From: Klebsormidium nitens
Lineage: Eukaryota > Streptophyta > Klebsormidiophyceae > Klebsormidiales > Klebsormidiaceae
Reading direction: 5' to 3'
Assembly (NCBI GenBank): GCA_000708835.1
Contig: DF237044.1
Span: forward strand, 62,001 to 126,000
Length of the DNA: 64,000 nucleotides
How positions within the stretch are numbered: the stretch's first letter is position 1; each line of letters starts with the position of its first letter. The translations under genes and the position numbers were made by a program. This document shows, in pieces, positions 1 to 12,859 of this stretch. Under the pieces are notes generated by a model. The model searched no databases, was not told the DNA's origin, and saw only the letters and a list, made by a program, of their open reading frames with translations.

Positions 1-515
1 CTCCGAGTCAGTTCTCAAACACACGCGATTTTTGTTTCAACTTTCTACCAGTTCCTTTCAGCACATCTCGCAGCAGGTTCCCAAAAACTAAGTAGAATTC
101 ATTCAAACGAAGGATTCGCCGGTAGGTGCTATCAATATAATGGTCCTATTGGTACGTAAGAACCCTCGGCCCTCATGATCAAAACGTTTCTTTGTAAACA
201 TCCACTCCTCCGTTCCACCTTTGTTCCGTCTTCTGCTGCGGTAATTCAGACAACAATGAATGCTTCGGCATTGGGGCGCCCTCCAATCTCAAACCCGATC
301 TTTGAACACGTGTCTGTTCTAAACGAACGGCTCTCCTGGGCAGAGATACCTACAAACTTCCTCTCCAAAGACTTTTACTTTCATCCGTTCCGCTGCGATT
401 ATCCAAAGCGGCGCCAATCTGCACATGCAAGATTGCTCATCATTTTGCATGAAAGAAAGCGAAAGTCTGAGACTTCGGGCATGCGTACTCATTTCTCTCC
501 GAGCGGCGATCCGTT
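1..515. other. Non-coding stretch, nothing recognised
   Basis: I see no gene, splice-supported exon or terminal-repeat element here. Open frames in this stretch are short and have no recognisable protein character. Confidence 0.5.
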
Positions 516-518
516 CTG

Positions 519-1142
519 CTGCAGCTCCGGTCTTCAATTATCTGCCAAACGCTGCAAGAGACTGGCTTCTGGTTTGGAGCTTCTGTTGATGCTGTTGACC
601 TGTTGCATCCCTCGGGTTCAAGGTTCTTATTCCGCGATCGATCCGCTCGTTCCGCTCGTTCCGCTGTAGCTCCCGGATCACTGCCATGGCACGAAAGGCG
701 GCTCCGACGGAGCGAAGCTAGAACAAACACGTTGCAATTTGAATAGTTCCGTCCTGATTCCGTCCTTTCGCTGTTGTTTCGCTGCAGCTTTTCGACCATG
801 GCCACGGCAAGAGGACGGCATCCAGCGCATTTTGTACTATCTGCACTGCTCTTCACACAAAAATGTTGTGCGCGGTGTATCATGTCACACTTCCGCTAAG
901 GCTCCGCTCTGATCTCCGCTCGTTCCGCTGCAGCTCCCCGACTACGGCCACTGCAAGAAGGCGGAATCCGGCGCGGAGCTTCTGTTCTGAATCTGTTTGG
1001 GCCAACTAACACCGCAAGTCAGGTATCCAAAGATACAACCGATGTACTCAGTCTTTTCCGCTTTACTGATTCCGCTCGTTCCACTGCAGCTCCCCGACTA
1101 CGGCCACTGCAAGAAGGCGGAATCCGGCGCGGAGCTGCTGTT
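519..1142 (+). repeat. Decayed tandem array of about 120-155 bp units
   Basis: The phrase CTGCAGCTCC or close variants recurs at about 519, 664, 782, 929 and 1083, each time after a CCGTTCCGCT-like tract. The last two copies are almost identical for about 65 bp (about 924-989 and 1077-1142). The earlier ones are strongly diverged but keep GGAGCTTCTGTT or GCAAGAGG-type remnants. The spacings of 145, 118, 147 and 154 bp suggest an old tandem array of one unit. The final unit runs into a GC-rich open frame, so the array may have grown from the end of a gene. Confidence 0.55.
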
Positions 1143-1290
1143 CCACGCGGACGCGGAGGTGAATTGCCTGGCCATCTGGAACGAAGCGGCGGGAAAGCTC
1201 GGGGAGCAGCAGCTGATGAACCGGGCGGAGCAGAACTGGCAGCACTACAGGGAGGCGCATGGTCGGGGAGACAACCCGGAGGAAGCTTGA
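1072..1290 (+). pseudogene. GC-rich 3' exon remnant, unknown product
   Basis: An open frame of about 70 codons runs to TGA at 1288-1290. It has coding-like composition (many GAG, GCG and CAG codons) and ends in a hydrophilic tail containing NWQHYREAHGRGDNPEEA. A pyrimidine-rich tract ending in CAG at about 1086 could be a splice acceptor. I do not recognise the family. The tail is repeated at 1387-1433, where RQRYTEAHGRGGNPEEA followed by TAA can still be read. This argues that the stretch was once translated. The upstream part of the gene is absent or scrambled by the tandem array, so I call it a fragment. Confidence 0.35.
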
Positions 1291-1545
1291 GAAGGGGGTT
1301 AAGAAAAGGTTAGGTGGCTTATAATCTAGGTGAGGCTACGGGCGGTGGGGCGGCTCGGGGAACGCAAGCGAAGAACGGATTCGGCAGCGCTACACAGAGG
1401 CGCACGGCAGGGGGGGTAACCCGGAGGAAGCTTAAGAAGGGGGGTTAGCGAGGGTTAGGTAGCGGTGAAATCTAGCTTAGCTTAGGGGCGGAGGGGCGGT
1501 ACATGTCCCAGGGAATGTAAACGAAGAACCGGGCGAACGGATTTG
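1281..1545 (+). repeat. Tandem duplication of the gene-remnant 3' end
   Basis: The block beginning GGAAGCTTGAGAAGGGGGTT at 1281 recurs at 1426 (spacing 145 bp). A third, partial copy ends near 1545 (GAAGAACCGGGCGAACGG against GAAGAACGGATTCGG in copy 2). Copy 2 keeps the reading frame of the preceding fragment up to its stop. The region is rich in GGTTAGG-like G tracts. Confidence 0.6.
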
Positions 1546-4500
1546 AGAAGCATGACCCCCCCATGGGGTGGGGGCGGGAAAAGGAACTATAATAGATTTG
1601 GGCTATATAACTGGCGCTGGGTACATAGGTCTTCGTGTAGCAAATATCAATTGAATAGGAACTTGAATGCTCGGTGGAACGCTATCATTCTTGATATCAC
1701 TCCGTCTTCTGGTTTGAACAAGGATAATGTCGCTCTCCATGGAGAATATATAAACCCCGGGTACCGAAGTCTGGCCGTCCGACGGAATCTTTAGTTAAGC
1801 GCAATCGCGACCTTCTTCTTCGTATGTTCTACCTGTTCTGCAAATGCTTCAAGCGGCACGTTGATGCGACAGACAAATGTCTTAGGAGCTCAGAAAGATT
1901 TGATGCCGTTTTCATGTCCATTCTGATTTTCACTTTATGGGTTTGTGTCTGTTCGTCCAAGAACAAGGAGGCAATGAAGTTGACCTGAACCTGGATGCAA
2001 GCATCCAGTAGACCTCGCAGTATAGTTTTAGCCTCACACGAGAGAGAAGCTTCTCTAAACACTCAGGGGGTTTCGCACTGCTTACTGCCCTGAGTGACTT
2101 CGATTGTTCGAGAATCCTAGCTGCTGTGGTTGGTTGCTCGACGAAGTCTTTAAAAGGCCTGCGCCGGTAGCTTTTCAAGGCAACTTCAAAGTTAAGTACC
2201 ATCTTTAACCGTGTGCTAACGCTATATCGTCGATACCGATGCAAACCCACCAACATAACCACATCTGCTAACCTGCCCGCTCGCCTGCTCACATCTATGC
2301 CTCTGAGCACGGGCGTGTAAGCTGCATGCCGCCGGTTCCACGACGAAACTGGCAGCTAACAGGGTTGCTTGCGGGCTGGTTGCCGCCTGGTTACTTCGAT
2401 AACCAGACAGATAAGCAGGATCAGATCGAATCCATGTCTTCCGAGTACGTATGGATCAACGACAGATTTGTTGCTTGCATGCACCAATCAATTCGGTTCT
2501 TGGGGGTACACGTCAGCACGGCAAAATCGTTTTTGGTCTGTCAGTTGTATCGGTCTGCAGTTTCAGAGGTCCGCAACGGGACGTTCGAATAGTTTTGCGC
2601 AGCTCCCTGTCTGCTTTCCATTTGTATTGTGTGTCTCTAGGCCTTGGCGCCTCCAAGCGCACTGTGTAGTGATCGTCTGTCGAACAAACTCTCCACGCAC
2701 TCTTCGTTTTTATCTGTCGAAAATTCTCTGTCGAAAAAAAAATTTGGGGCACTCTTCGCCCCGACACCTTCCAAACCACATGAATACGCCAACCATGCTC
2801 AGTACTGACTGCATTCCAGTTCTTTAAACCCGGGGTTTCTAAAGGACTGACGGAATGAGAAGCTTCAAATTGCCTCCATGAGTTTGTCAAAGCGACGCGC
2901 CGGGGGCAAGGACGAACAAGTTGGAATGCACACGTTCCAAGTATGCTTTCAGTTCTTTGAGCCTCCTTAAAAGCAACGGTCCGACTTCAGCGGCTTGGCT
3001 GTGCCTTTAATTTTATAACAGTTTTTGCCGAAGACGGAGTACAGACTTAGGAAGCGCTCTCCTCGCGCAAAATCTCAATGTGGGCAGCTCGAAAAAAGGT
3101 AGAGGCGGCCAGTTCAACAAGCCGTCTGGTCGTTTAAAGTTGCAAAGAACTTCGAGTGCTAATCACCGCCCTCGATGCGAGCATATTTGGGATATTGAGG
3201 CTGCCGTTGATCTGCATTTGCAGGGCAATGATAAAAAGAAATGGGCCGTTCGGATGCCCGCGCCCAGAGCTCCTATTGCGATCTGGACATTTCTTGAGCC
3301 CGTTGCTAATCGAAACGGCTTTAGTGGTCAAGTTGGGTACCGCTAGCAATGTTTCGAAAAGTTCATGGGCGCTGAGGACAGGCTTTCACGTCAGCGGCAC
3401 TTCTCTTCAGCTATCTTTGCTCCGCAGCTCCATGTCAAATTCGTTTAAGAATCAGAATAAGACGGCGGCCATGGCCACTGGCAAGGACCGCAGTCTCTTA
3501 CATCGGAAGGGTGTTCTAGAAGACAGTGATCCATGTTCCGTGCCGCCGCGTGCTTTTCGCGCGCCCTGCTTCTTACTCCTTCCGTCCCATTCCGTTCGTC
3601 CCGCTGCGCTGCTCTGCTTTTGGCCCCACCGTGACTAAGGAGGGTTGCGTGTCCTTTTTTAGTATTATCAAAACCGTGTTTTCGATTTGTCACTAATGGC
3701 AGTCCGCTGCACAACCCGCTGCACAGCCTGATTCGGTGCAGTCTGCCTCGAGCTATATCTTCAATCGCTCCACGTATGTACCATGTGCTTCAATCGTTGT
3801 GATGTTCTCTTTAGTAGCCTGAACTTCAAGTTGAAGCCATGGGGTGTTCGTTACGCGCGTGACTGTTGCTGGCCGGAAACCTTCAAGCATTCTGATCTGG
3901 CGGAAGGGGTCTGGCTTGGAGCAGGACTAGCGCCACCTGTCATGAAAGGTTCCCTTTAGGAAATTCCTGGGAAATTGAAAATGGCGAACGCAACTTGAGC
4001 ACCTACCGCATGCCGTTCATCCTAGTGCACCTCTGACTTCACGGTAAATAGTTTTAGCTCACGGCTTGTGACCTGGATCCAAGGTCACGGTAAACCATCC
4101 CAAAAGCTCGGACAAGGCAGCTGGCGATGACATCGCGAGGCAAGCTGTGAATTCTCACAGAGCTCGTGCTTTCTTCACCTGGAACTTGAGCCGGTGCATG
4201 GTCTGAGGTACCGCAACTGTCTTGTTCCATGGATTGCAAAGAATCTAATTGCGGCGCCACAAAGTTGGACTCGCTTAACATAGCGGATTACTGCAAAATC
4301 TTGAAAGACCTGAAAACTTTAATATTCAGCTCGTACAATCTTTTGATTCTCGTCTTTTGGTTCGTACCAGATGGGCCTTGTTGGGCGTGCGCATACCTTC
4401 GAAGTAGTTCCCGTTTGCGACTGCGGCGCTTGCATTAGATTCTGACTCCTGAAACAACTACCGTCGCTTCGTCTCAAATCTTTCAAGAGAAAGATCGATT

Positions 4501-5718
4501 CATGTTACGAATGCAGCTTCTCAGCGCACGAAGCCCAACCAAAAAGTTAAAAAGTTTCTTATCGATCTGGATTGGAACTATGCGCGGCAAGGAAGTGACA
4601 GACCAGTTGGGTGGTGACTGTCGCCCAGACTCTCGCCCCACCTCCGAAGACGATCAAGTAGCGTGGATCAAGAGCTACGGAACTAACCTTTTTTTGCCAA
4701 CGTGGCGTGGAATCATTCGTATCGTCTTGTCTACAACTTCTTCTGGGTACCTGAACGTTCGCAACTTAGGCGAGCTTTGATCGTCTACGAACATCAGTCT
4801 CTCGAAATTTGTCCAGCGACGTTGAGGCTATTTATTCGACTGCTACTTAGGTTGTACAGATTGCCATCGCGGGGAGCAAGGAAGAAAGGGCGCGTATCGG
4901 GGCTTATTTGTGCTCATTTAACACTTCGACCCACTTCTGAAGCTCTCGAAGCCTGCTTTGTGCAGCTGTACAAATGCACACACTGCTCGCGCGCGAGGTG
5001 CTCTTGGTGTGTCTACTTCAGCCCTATGCAAACAATATATCAAACTGGCATCCGTTCAGTCCGACAGTCCGAAAGTCGCTTGATTTTGCAACCCGGCTCG
5101 CAACACTCGGAGTGCGAGCATTGCTTTGCGTCTAGCTAGAAGAAAAAACGTTTGCCACGGATTGGGCACAGCACAAAACGTCTCAGTCGAAGGGCAATGA
5201 TAAAAGTGCGCCTGACTTTGTTTTGTTTGGGTCAGAAGTGCACGTGAGTTGGATCCATTGGACCGAGCCCATCAGAAGTACTTCAAAAAATTTCCTTTAA
5301 CAGTCACAAAGCTTTTGGCGTTTGCCGGTTAAGAATAGTGTTTCGCAAAAATGGGTTCGACTGAATGGCCGTTATCGTGAGATAGAGTGGATTGGTACTG
5401 AGCGTAAACGCAGGGCTCCATGCACCCGTCTTACCAAGCGTTTCTTATTTGTTCGGTTTCAAATTAGCCCAGGCAGTGTTGTTCAGTGGCCCTTCAATGC
5501 TTCGGACGGAGGAACCGCGAAACACGAGTAACACGTACAATCCCCTCGTGATATTTGGGCTCGGAAAAGATTGCTATGTTGGGCTCGTGACGTAGATCAA
5601 CCCAAAATTGACTCACGCACGACGTGGCATCTGAGCCTCCATCCCTTCTACATGTCAAAGCGGATACGTGAATTTGTGAATCCCCGCATGTGCAGTCGAA
5701 GGGCCCCAAATGAATCCT
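1546..5718. other. Non-coding, gene-free stretch
   Basis: No intact gene is recognisable. A diverged CCATTCCGTTCGTCCCGCTGCG segment near 3590 and a CTCCGCAGCTCC segment near 3420 resemble the array at the start of the window. Short open frames overlap on both strands without coding character. Confidence 0.45.
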
Positions 5719-5903
5719 CACTATAAATGATAGCCCGATTTAATTAAGATCGTTGTGAGGCCACTTCAGTCTTAAACCTATTCAGGTTTTCAAACTATTC
5801 TGGTCTTAAACGTTGTGTCAGACCATTTTGATCTTAAAAGCTGAATTTCTGAGATCAAAACGGCCTCAGCAAACGATCTTAAAGTGGTTATTGACTTATA
5901 GTG
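5719..5903. mobile_element. Hairpin MITE with CACTA termini, copy 1
   Basis: This 185-bp element begins CACTATAAATGATAG and ends TTATAGTG. The arms stay complementary far inward: AAGATCGTTGTGAGGCC near the left arm pairs with GGCCTCAGCAAACGATCTT near the right. Near the centre, TTTTGATCTTAAAAG faces GAGATCAAAA, so nearly the whole element folds into one long imperfect hairpin. It is related along its length to the element at 7797-7984. CACTA ends and fold-back structure fit a non-autonomous EnSpm/CACTA-type MITE. No 3-bp target duplication is preserved here (CCT on the left, GGC on the right). It carries no coding capacity. Confidence 0.75.
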
Positions 5904-7796
5904 GGCCTTGAACGGATAGGATAATCCGCGGCGACCCAACAACTTGAATCGCCAGCAATGGCGCATGCCCTTTCACCTTCAGATGCTCCCGCATCCGCGG
6001 AGTCACGGTGCATCGCAGCCGCAGTTTGTGAGAGTCTAACCTCGTATGCACCTAAATGAAGAACGGCATGGCTTTACACGCGTATTGCACGTACAAGTTT
6101 GGCTGCCCAGAGCATCAGTAAAACAACCTTCCCAACCCGAAGTCACCAAACGTTTTCTGTACCGCTGTCTTTGTTGCACCAGTGAGCCAGCAAACAAGCC
6201 GAGTAAGCGAAAGAAGGTCTGATTCGTTGGTGAGATCCATCTGAAGCAGCTTCTGTTGATTTCAGTTTCCACGGGTTCGAGAAGAGAGTGGACATTGATT
6301 GGGAGCGCTCGTTAATAGCGCGCCCAGGTGGCGGTTCCGTCTTTCTGAGGCCACCTTGGGCAAGATCTCTCTTCGGTGTGTCTGTAGAGCCTTAGAGTGC
6401 GCATCAGCATTGGGCAAAGCACTGCGGCTGTCAAAACTTGAGCCTTGAACGCGCCCAGGCGCTCAACTTGTAATGAAGCCACTAAGTCAGACAGTCATCG
6501 ACACAAGTTGCAGGGGCGTCTGTTCGCAGAAGGCAAATCCTTCTATTCGCAGGGGCCTCAAGGCAGCAAGTCCTGCGTTAAGGTCGCCGTCAGGATACAT
6601 AAGATGCGCTGTTCGGCGACCACAGCCGCTGCGAACGGGCTTCTCGGTCGCCCAACATGCGACACTAGGACGAAAGCTTCGTCAAGCTAGGTGTCCATGC
6701 GGATTTGCCAGCGTCAGGAAGGCTCGATAGCAAGTGTAGTACGGGCGAAAAATATAAGGTATTATAGCAATAATCAGGTGCCAATCACGTCGTTGAAGTC
6801 CGTCGCTCTCGGGTTCCGGCTTTGAGAAGATCAAGGAATCTAAAGGACCATCGTCTCTACCAAGCGGTTCTACTTCGTGAAAGTAGCTAAACTGCATCAA
6901 GAAAGTACCGGTGAAATTGTTCGTTCCGCTGTGAGTTCGATACCCTGTCGCCCTCATTTGTTCAGGTCATAAGCTCCACACTCAAGAGCGGGGGAAAGAT
7001 CCGGTCGTTCGTGTGCGTAGAACGAGGCAAGGAAGTCTCCTTGAAATTGTGGGTGCCCTTGAGACTACCCAACATGTGATGCTGGCGTTATGGACTCGAG
7101 CCTTTTTGTCCTTCAAATTTTCAATCCAGTTGCGCGTTTCAGAATCCCGTCACGAAGCAAATTGTTGCTCACAACGTGCGCTTGCAGAGATCAATCTTTG
7201 ATTGAAAGTTTAAGCTCGCGAACAAAAGCGAAAGTTTAGGTTTTCTAAAGGGAAAGCAATCGGTCACATGGAGTGTCGTTACAACACATAATACGTCCAT
7301 TGCAATCGTCCTGTAGAAGTAGAAAGCTTGTTGCGCACGCAATATGGTTCAATCTAGACATGGGAATTTAATCTAGGCGCACTATGGTCCAGTCTACTGA
7401 GCGGCGTCCGATTCTTCTGCATACATACTTCTAGCTTGTCGCACAGCAAGAGCAGGATGATCTTCCGCTGTCAGCGTCCCGTCAGAGGAAAGCCAGCTCC
7501 AGCTCGCACGTTTTCCAAAGCCCTGGAACCTAATTTCTTTACGTTTCAGTAAATGTAAGTGCATTTCACTCCGAGTCGATGCGTACGTACCAAAGACCGC
7601 ATGCCTGCTCTCATTTTAGAAACCAATCGATGCATCAGTTGGCCACGCAGCGTACAATGAGCCAGGCGAAACGGCTGGACGTACGTTCGTGGTGCAGTTA
7701 TAAAATTCTGGACCTGGTTGCTTTGAGAGAAGTGGTCCTTGTGTCCTTTGACCGACGCCAGTCCGGCGGTACCTAGCTCTGAACCCTCCAGCCTTT
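5904..7796. other. Non-coding stretch between two MITE copies
   Basis: I see no gene or further structured element here. The open frames are short and overlap on both strands. Confidence 0.45.
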
Positions 7797-7984
7797 CACT
7801 AAAAATGATAGCCCCGTTTAAGATATCGATCGTTGCTAAGACCATTTTGATCTTGAACCGATTCAGCTTTTCAGGTTGTTTTGGCCTTAAACTTTGTGCC
7901 AGACCGCTTTGATCTTTAAAGCTGAGTTTTTGCGATCAAAACGGCCTCAGCAAACGATCTTACACCGGGAAACGTTCTATAGTG
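7797..7984. mobile_element. Hairpin MITE with CACTA termini, copy 2, TTT target duplication
   Basis: This 188-bp relative of the 5719-5903 element begins CACTAAAAATGATAG and ends TCTATAGTG. The internal fold-back is kept: GATCGTTGCTAAGACC on the left faces GCAAACGATCTTA on the right, and ATTTTGATCTTG is followed later by GCGATCAAAACGG. It is flanked by TTT on both sides (7794-7796 and 7985-7987), a 3-bp direct repeat as expected for CACTA-superfamily insertion. The two copies differ by many substitutions, so neither insertion is very recent. Confidence 0.78.
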
Positions 7985-10900
7985 TTTGGAGCGTTCGAAG
8001 GGCTAGTAGCAAGCGCGAAGTGCAAATCAGGACTCCGATCGAAAATCCGGCAATATGTGGGGCGGCCTCTAACATACCCACCATAACAAAGTGTTACTTT
8101 TGAGTCTGGGGCGTCAGATTAAAAGCTCGCAAAGTCTTTGAATTGAAGGCCCTGGAAGCAACCCTGAATGTGGCAACAAGGCAACCTTGAAATGGTCCTG
8201 CCTCGGCCTCAGTGAGAAAGGTTGGACTCCGTTGTTCGGCGCACGGCCGGAGGGCGAAGATAACAAATGACACGCGAGACTCGCTGTCGGCGAAGCACGA
8301 ATTCTTCGGCTTGAGCCACTCTTCTTACTGACACTCATTCAGTGGGAATTCAGTCACCCCGCTCCAAATCAAGACGTACGTTACTGATTAATTATTGCCG
8401 CTCTGCCAAAGAATGTCTGTCGAAGAGTACGCCAAAAAATACGCCAGAGAAAGTGAACGTGGGCGTTGCAAATTCACCCTAATATATGGCCTCCTGTACG
8501 TGTGAAAGCTCCGAGCTGTTCGAAGTTTTCATCATACTACTCAAAAACAGGAAAGCTTGTCGCTGAGTTGATTACCGCGTTGTCGACCTGGCAGAAATGA
8601 TTTCTGCACAAACTTCCCACCGGGTATTCATGTGACTCTGCACGCCGCCCACGATTCTCTCAATTGGTTGTGTGAGGGCGCACTTTAACGAGCTTTGTAT
8701 GCCTGTAATCTTGCATTTTCTTCCTCGTCAAGAGCTCTCTCGTTCATATACAATCGAATACTCAGGAGGACCGTGACAGGGAGTGCGCGACGTAGGAGGA
8801 TTCATGGCGTCCCTTGAGCTCTGAGGATCCTAAGATTTTCTGAAGTCATTACCTCAATGTGGGCAAATGAGAGGCGCGATTAAACTGGAATAAAATTTTT
8901 TGACTGAGTTTCCTCTAGTTAGCTGAGCCTTCAAAGTGGTGGAACACCGCCAAAATCTCAACTCCAAGGTACGGGCTTTTGTGTTGGCAAAACCTGCATG
9001 GATCACTCTCCTAAGTTACACGAAAGTTCTGGTTTCATCAGTGCCGTGACTGGAAGGCATGCGGGATTGACTCAACCAGCAACTTAACTCGTTTGCGCTA
9101 GAGATTAGTCGGCAAGGAAGTCGAAATACCTGGGCGGTTGACCTTGCCCAGTAGATGATACCTAACTGGAGAAACGGAGCCTTCTGATTAATTAGCACCT
9201 TTGGCAGACGCTAGCGGTACGTTCTCAATTCAGAAGGCAAAGTAGTCCCTTGTCATGAGCATGGCATCTATTTCGTACGTCACATGGTTCAATTGTCCGG
9301 CAGGACCTTGTCCTTACTCCTGCCAATTTTTGTGTACTGAATCAATCGAGGGCGCTTTTGGGCCTTGCGTACAATTGCTTCAGTCGCACGGAAGCAGCCT
9401 GAGCTTTACGGGAAAGCACTCCGCGAAGACGGAGAAAATCCTAGATTGTCAAGCAAGGGCGTGCATATTTATAAGAATGATTGAGTTCGCTAACTTTCGG
9501 TATAGCTGATCAGCATGACTTCGATCTTTACTGAATGTTAAGCCTGCAACCGTTTCCCCCGATGCGAGTTCCAATTTAAGCGTTTGAAAGATTATAGGAT
9601 GTGTACAGAGGTTCGGTACGCTTCCCGTCTGTCCCACTTGCTCAGTTTCGCGATACCAGTGCGGGAACGTTTTGCTGGTCTTTCGGGTCTCGCACTACGG
9701 GGCAAAGAAGATGGCTTGCTGTGTGGTGCTTCTGAACGTCCGCCGCCCAGCACGAGCTCGCGCCTTCACTGAGCCTTCGGACCTTCGCTACATCGACTTC
9801 ATTTAAGCTCATGACTACCCGTTACGCTCATGACTACTACTGCCATCAGTGATCAGTACTCGTGAATTCAGGTATCAACACTTGCTTAGAGCACATTCAC
9901 GTGCACGTTAGTCACAGGCTTTATTTCTCCGGTGCACCGAACGGAATGATCTGTACGCCATCGCACGATGTAGAAGAACCAGGCCTTTCTTCCAGATTAG
10001 TTGCCTTCGTACCAATCCGGCCGCTTTCTCGTCTTGGACGCGTCAATCAACCTCGGACAACGTCGGAGATACAAAAATCTGTTTTGGTTCGTCTCTTTCC
10101 ATCCGTTCCACTGCGACCGTCTGACTTTAACTCTTGATATGAAAGACAACGCTTCCGACGCGTGCTGCATTACTTGCGGAGACTACGAAATGATTGGTCT
10201 GAAAGAAGAGACTCTCAGCGCCCGACTCATCTCAGGGAGAAAAACGCCATGAACAAGGCGAAGCATGCACGACACTGATTTATGCAAGTAGACATATTCT
10301 TTCCACGATGTGGTTGACCTCTCTCTCCCCTGTGAGGTTCATTCCCACTCGGCAATGAGGAGCCTGCAAGTGTGGGCACCAGGAATGTGCCCACATGCAG
10401 AATCATGTGACAGGCTGATTGCTTTCCTGGTGTGCGACATTGACTAGGTTTGCCCGCTTTCTAGCGAAGCATTAGACTGTGCCAAAGCCTCCGAAAAGCT
10501 CTTGGATCAATTGTATGCAAAGACCCAGGAAAGCGCCTGTCTTACCTGGGGTCTTGTGAGAATATCGGCGCGATCATGGTACAGGACGCAACGGATCACA
10601 GCATGCGTGGTGGCAGGTCGATGACGCCGTAAGTAGTCATGGGCTAGTGAAAACTATGACAGTGGCTTTGTAGAGCCACATGCGAATGTTTTGTCGGTCA
10701 TTGGTTCATATCGACCGACGGCTGTTCTGACTGTTCGCAATCCAGGCGCGTTACGACTCTTCAACTTGGCCTGGAACGCAAATCCTTGAAACATGGGTGA
10801 AGTATACCGTGAGCGGCTAAACACGTGTCTTCAATTCCGCCACCCGGAAAATACATATTACAAAGCGAGAGCGTATCCTCTCCACAGGCTAGGCACCGCC

Positions 10901-12730
10901 CAGGGCTAAAAGAAACATTGAAGAGCCGTCATGAATGGGATCTTGTTCTCTCCGAGACCAATCTGCTCCTTCTTCCGCCCCTTGCCCGCCCCTTGTTTCG
11001 TGTTTTGAAAGGTAAGGGCACCGTATACGTACGATAACAAATCGGACGCTTCGATTCGTCTTCGGGGAAGAAGCACTCCAGTGTCTGACGTAACACCTCG
11101 AATGGGCGCAGGTCTCTCGGCCGGTGCAGACTTAAGCTAGACTCCCAGTGCAGCAAACGTTCCCCAGGCTGTTCACGTTCTTCAGGCCCCGCAACGTTCG
11201 TGACTGGCCAGCGGCAATGAAACCATCCGAGTGGGCTCGCGCCTAGTCAAAAGACGTAGCGAGAGCAATCGATCCCCTCAGGCTTACAGTTTCAGGGCAT
11301 TCAAGTGGGTATAAGGACCCTGCTTCCTTCGGATGACTGATTGCTGCTTGCAGCCTGGATCTTCGGCCAAGCGGCTTTCAAATGCCGGCAGATTCATCAC
11401 GTCATTCAAAGCTAGCGCTGCATCTGCTTGAGACTAGTGCCCACCCCACGACTGATACTGTAAGACGCAGTCTGCAAGTGACCTTTTAGTTTCCGAATCT
11501 GCTTTAGAATAGGTTCAAAGCATTTGGTTTGCTTTACACCATTGTCCAGCCTCGTGGATCGGCCTCAAAAGCGAGCTGCAGCGCGCGCAGCAGTCTCTCT
11601 AGCTTGTTCACATGCAAAAAGTTCCAAATCAGTCAGAATCCTTGCAATCAGGGATCTTCGCCCGCTTAAATCCATGGATTTCGACGGCCAGGAAAGATAA
11701 GGACGCCAGACAAGTGGGCGATGCCCCACAGCACGAGTCTCCACTAGGCTTTATTTGAGCCTCTGGTTCTTGAGATGATAGAGGAAGCGCGCAACGAAGG
11801 AGGCGGCGCGATGCTGACGTCGGCAATCTGCACTAAAGAGGAGCTTTATGATGGATGCAATATCAGTGTTTATGTATTTGCTGCTTTTCCTGAACAGTTT
11901 AATGTTGTGTTGCCGGCAAGAACGAATCACGTAGGCTTTGAGCTGAGGCCCACTGCGAGGTCTGAGTCGTATCTAAGCCGCCGGTAGTTCAATCTTATGA
12001 AAACGTGACGCCTTCCTAGAATTTTCCACCCCTTTTGCATGATCTTTATATGGAGAATTGTAATACAATCGGTGGGTCCAGTTAGCTAGAACTCTGAATA
12101 TGCTTGACACCCGCAAAGCGCTCAACTTCTCGAGACGATCTTGAGACGGGGAGTTTCAGACCATCAGAACCGCGTGGCAAAGCGATCGCGAATGTTGAAG
12201 ATTCAGGAGACTGCCGGTGGATCGCAACTCCATTTCCTGAAATCCAAGAATACGGTGACACTTTTCAACCGCTAGTGGACGAGACAAGCTCCGGCTTTGC
12301 TGCTGGTTTGAATGTACAGGGCTGTGTGATTCCATCGGTTGTGGTCTTGGATTGGTTCTGCACTACATTAAGAAGGGCAAAGAGAGAACTTTCATGGCTG
12401 TATCACAGCCAAAAAGGCCGTCATGCCTGTCCGAGCCCTTTGCTTCCTTTTCACATTCGCAGCGTATCAAAAATACTGCTTCAAGCTAAGCGTTCCCGAC
12501 GGTTGCTTAGTACTGCGCCTCTTGAATGTTCTCAAGCGTGACGCCATCACGATCCCGGGGAAGCATCATCAACCCTCCGACGTTGTCGAAAGTCCTTTCT
12601 GTCGGACTCTCTACATCCGACCCTTTTTTTCTTGAACCGTGATCGGATAAGGACGCGGCGTTCACAGAGTTTACTAGAACAAAATGATCCACGAGTGATC
12701 GGCTTATTGCCGGCTGGAGAGATTGGGCGG
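7985..12730. other. Gene-free stretch of unclear origin
   Basis: No gene is supported. Near 11,480 the phrase GCAGTCTGCAAGTGACCTTTTAG resembles the right side of repeat block P (compare about 18,200), so an older, very diverged copy of that block may lie here. The rest shows no structure I can name. Confidence 0.4.
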
Positions 12731-12859
12731 CGGCTCTAGCGCTTGAGCGCCCATCTGTACACTGGGACCAGAATAAAGACACCAGTGAGAAATCTTACGG
12801 TGAACTCGAGACCCCGATCTTCATTAACGAAAGTGTACAAAGGCTTAGAGCCTTTGAAA

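Noticed and set aside
175-669. 164-codon open frame on the plus strand
   Set aside because: Overlaps the start of the decayed tandem array, no recognisable domain, low-complexity end (PLVPLVPL) from the repeated CCGCTCGTT tract.
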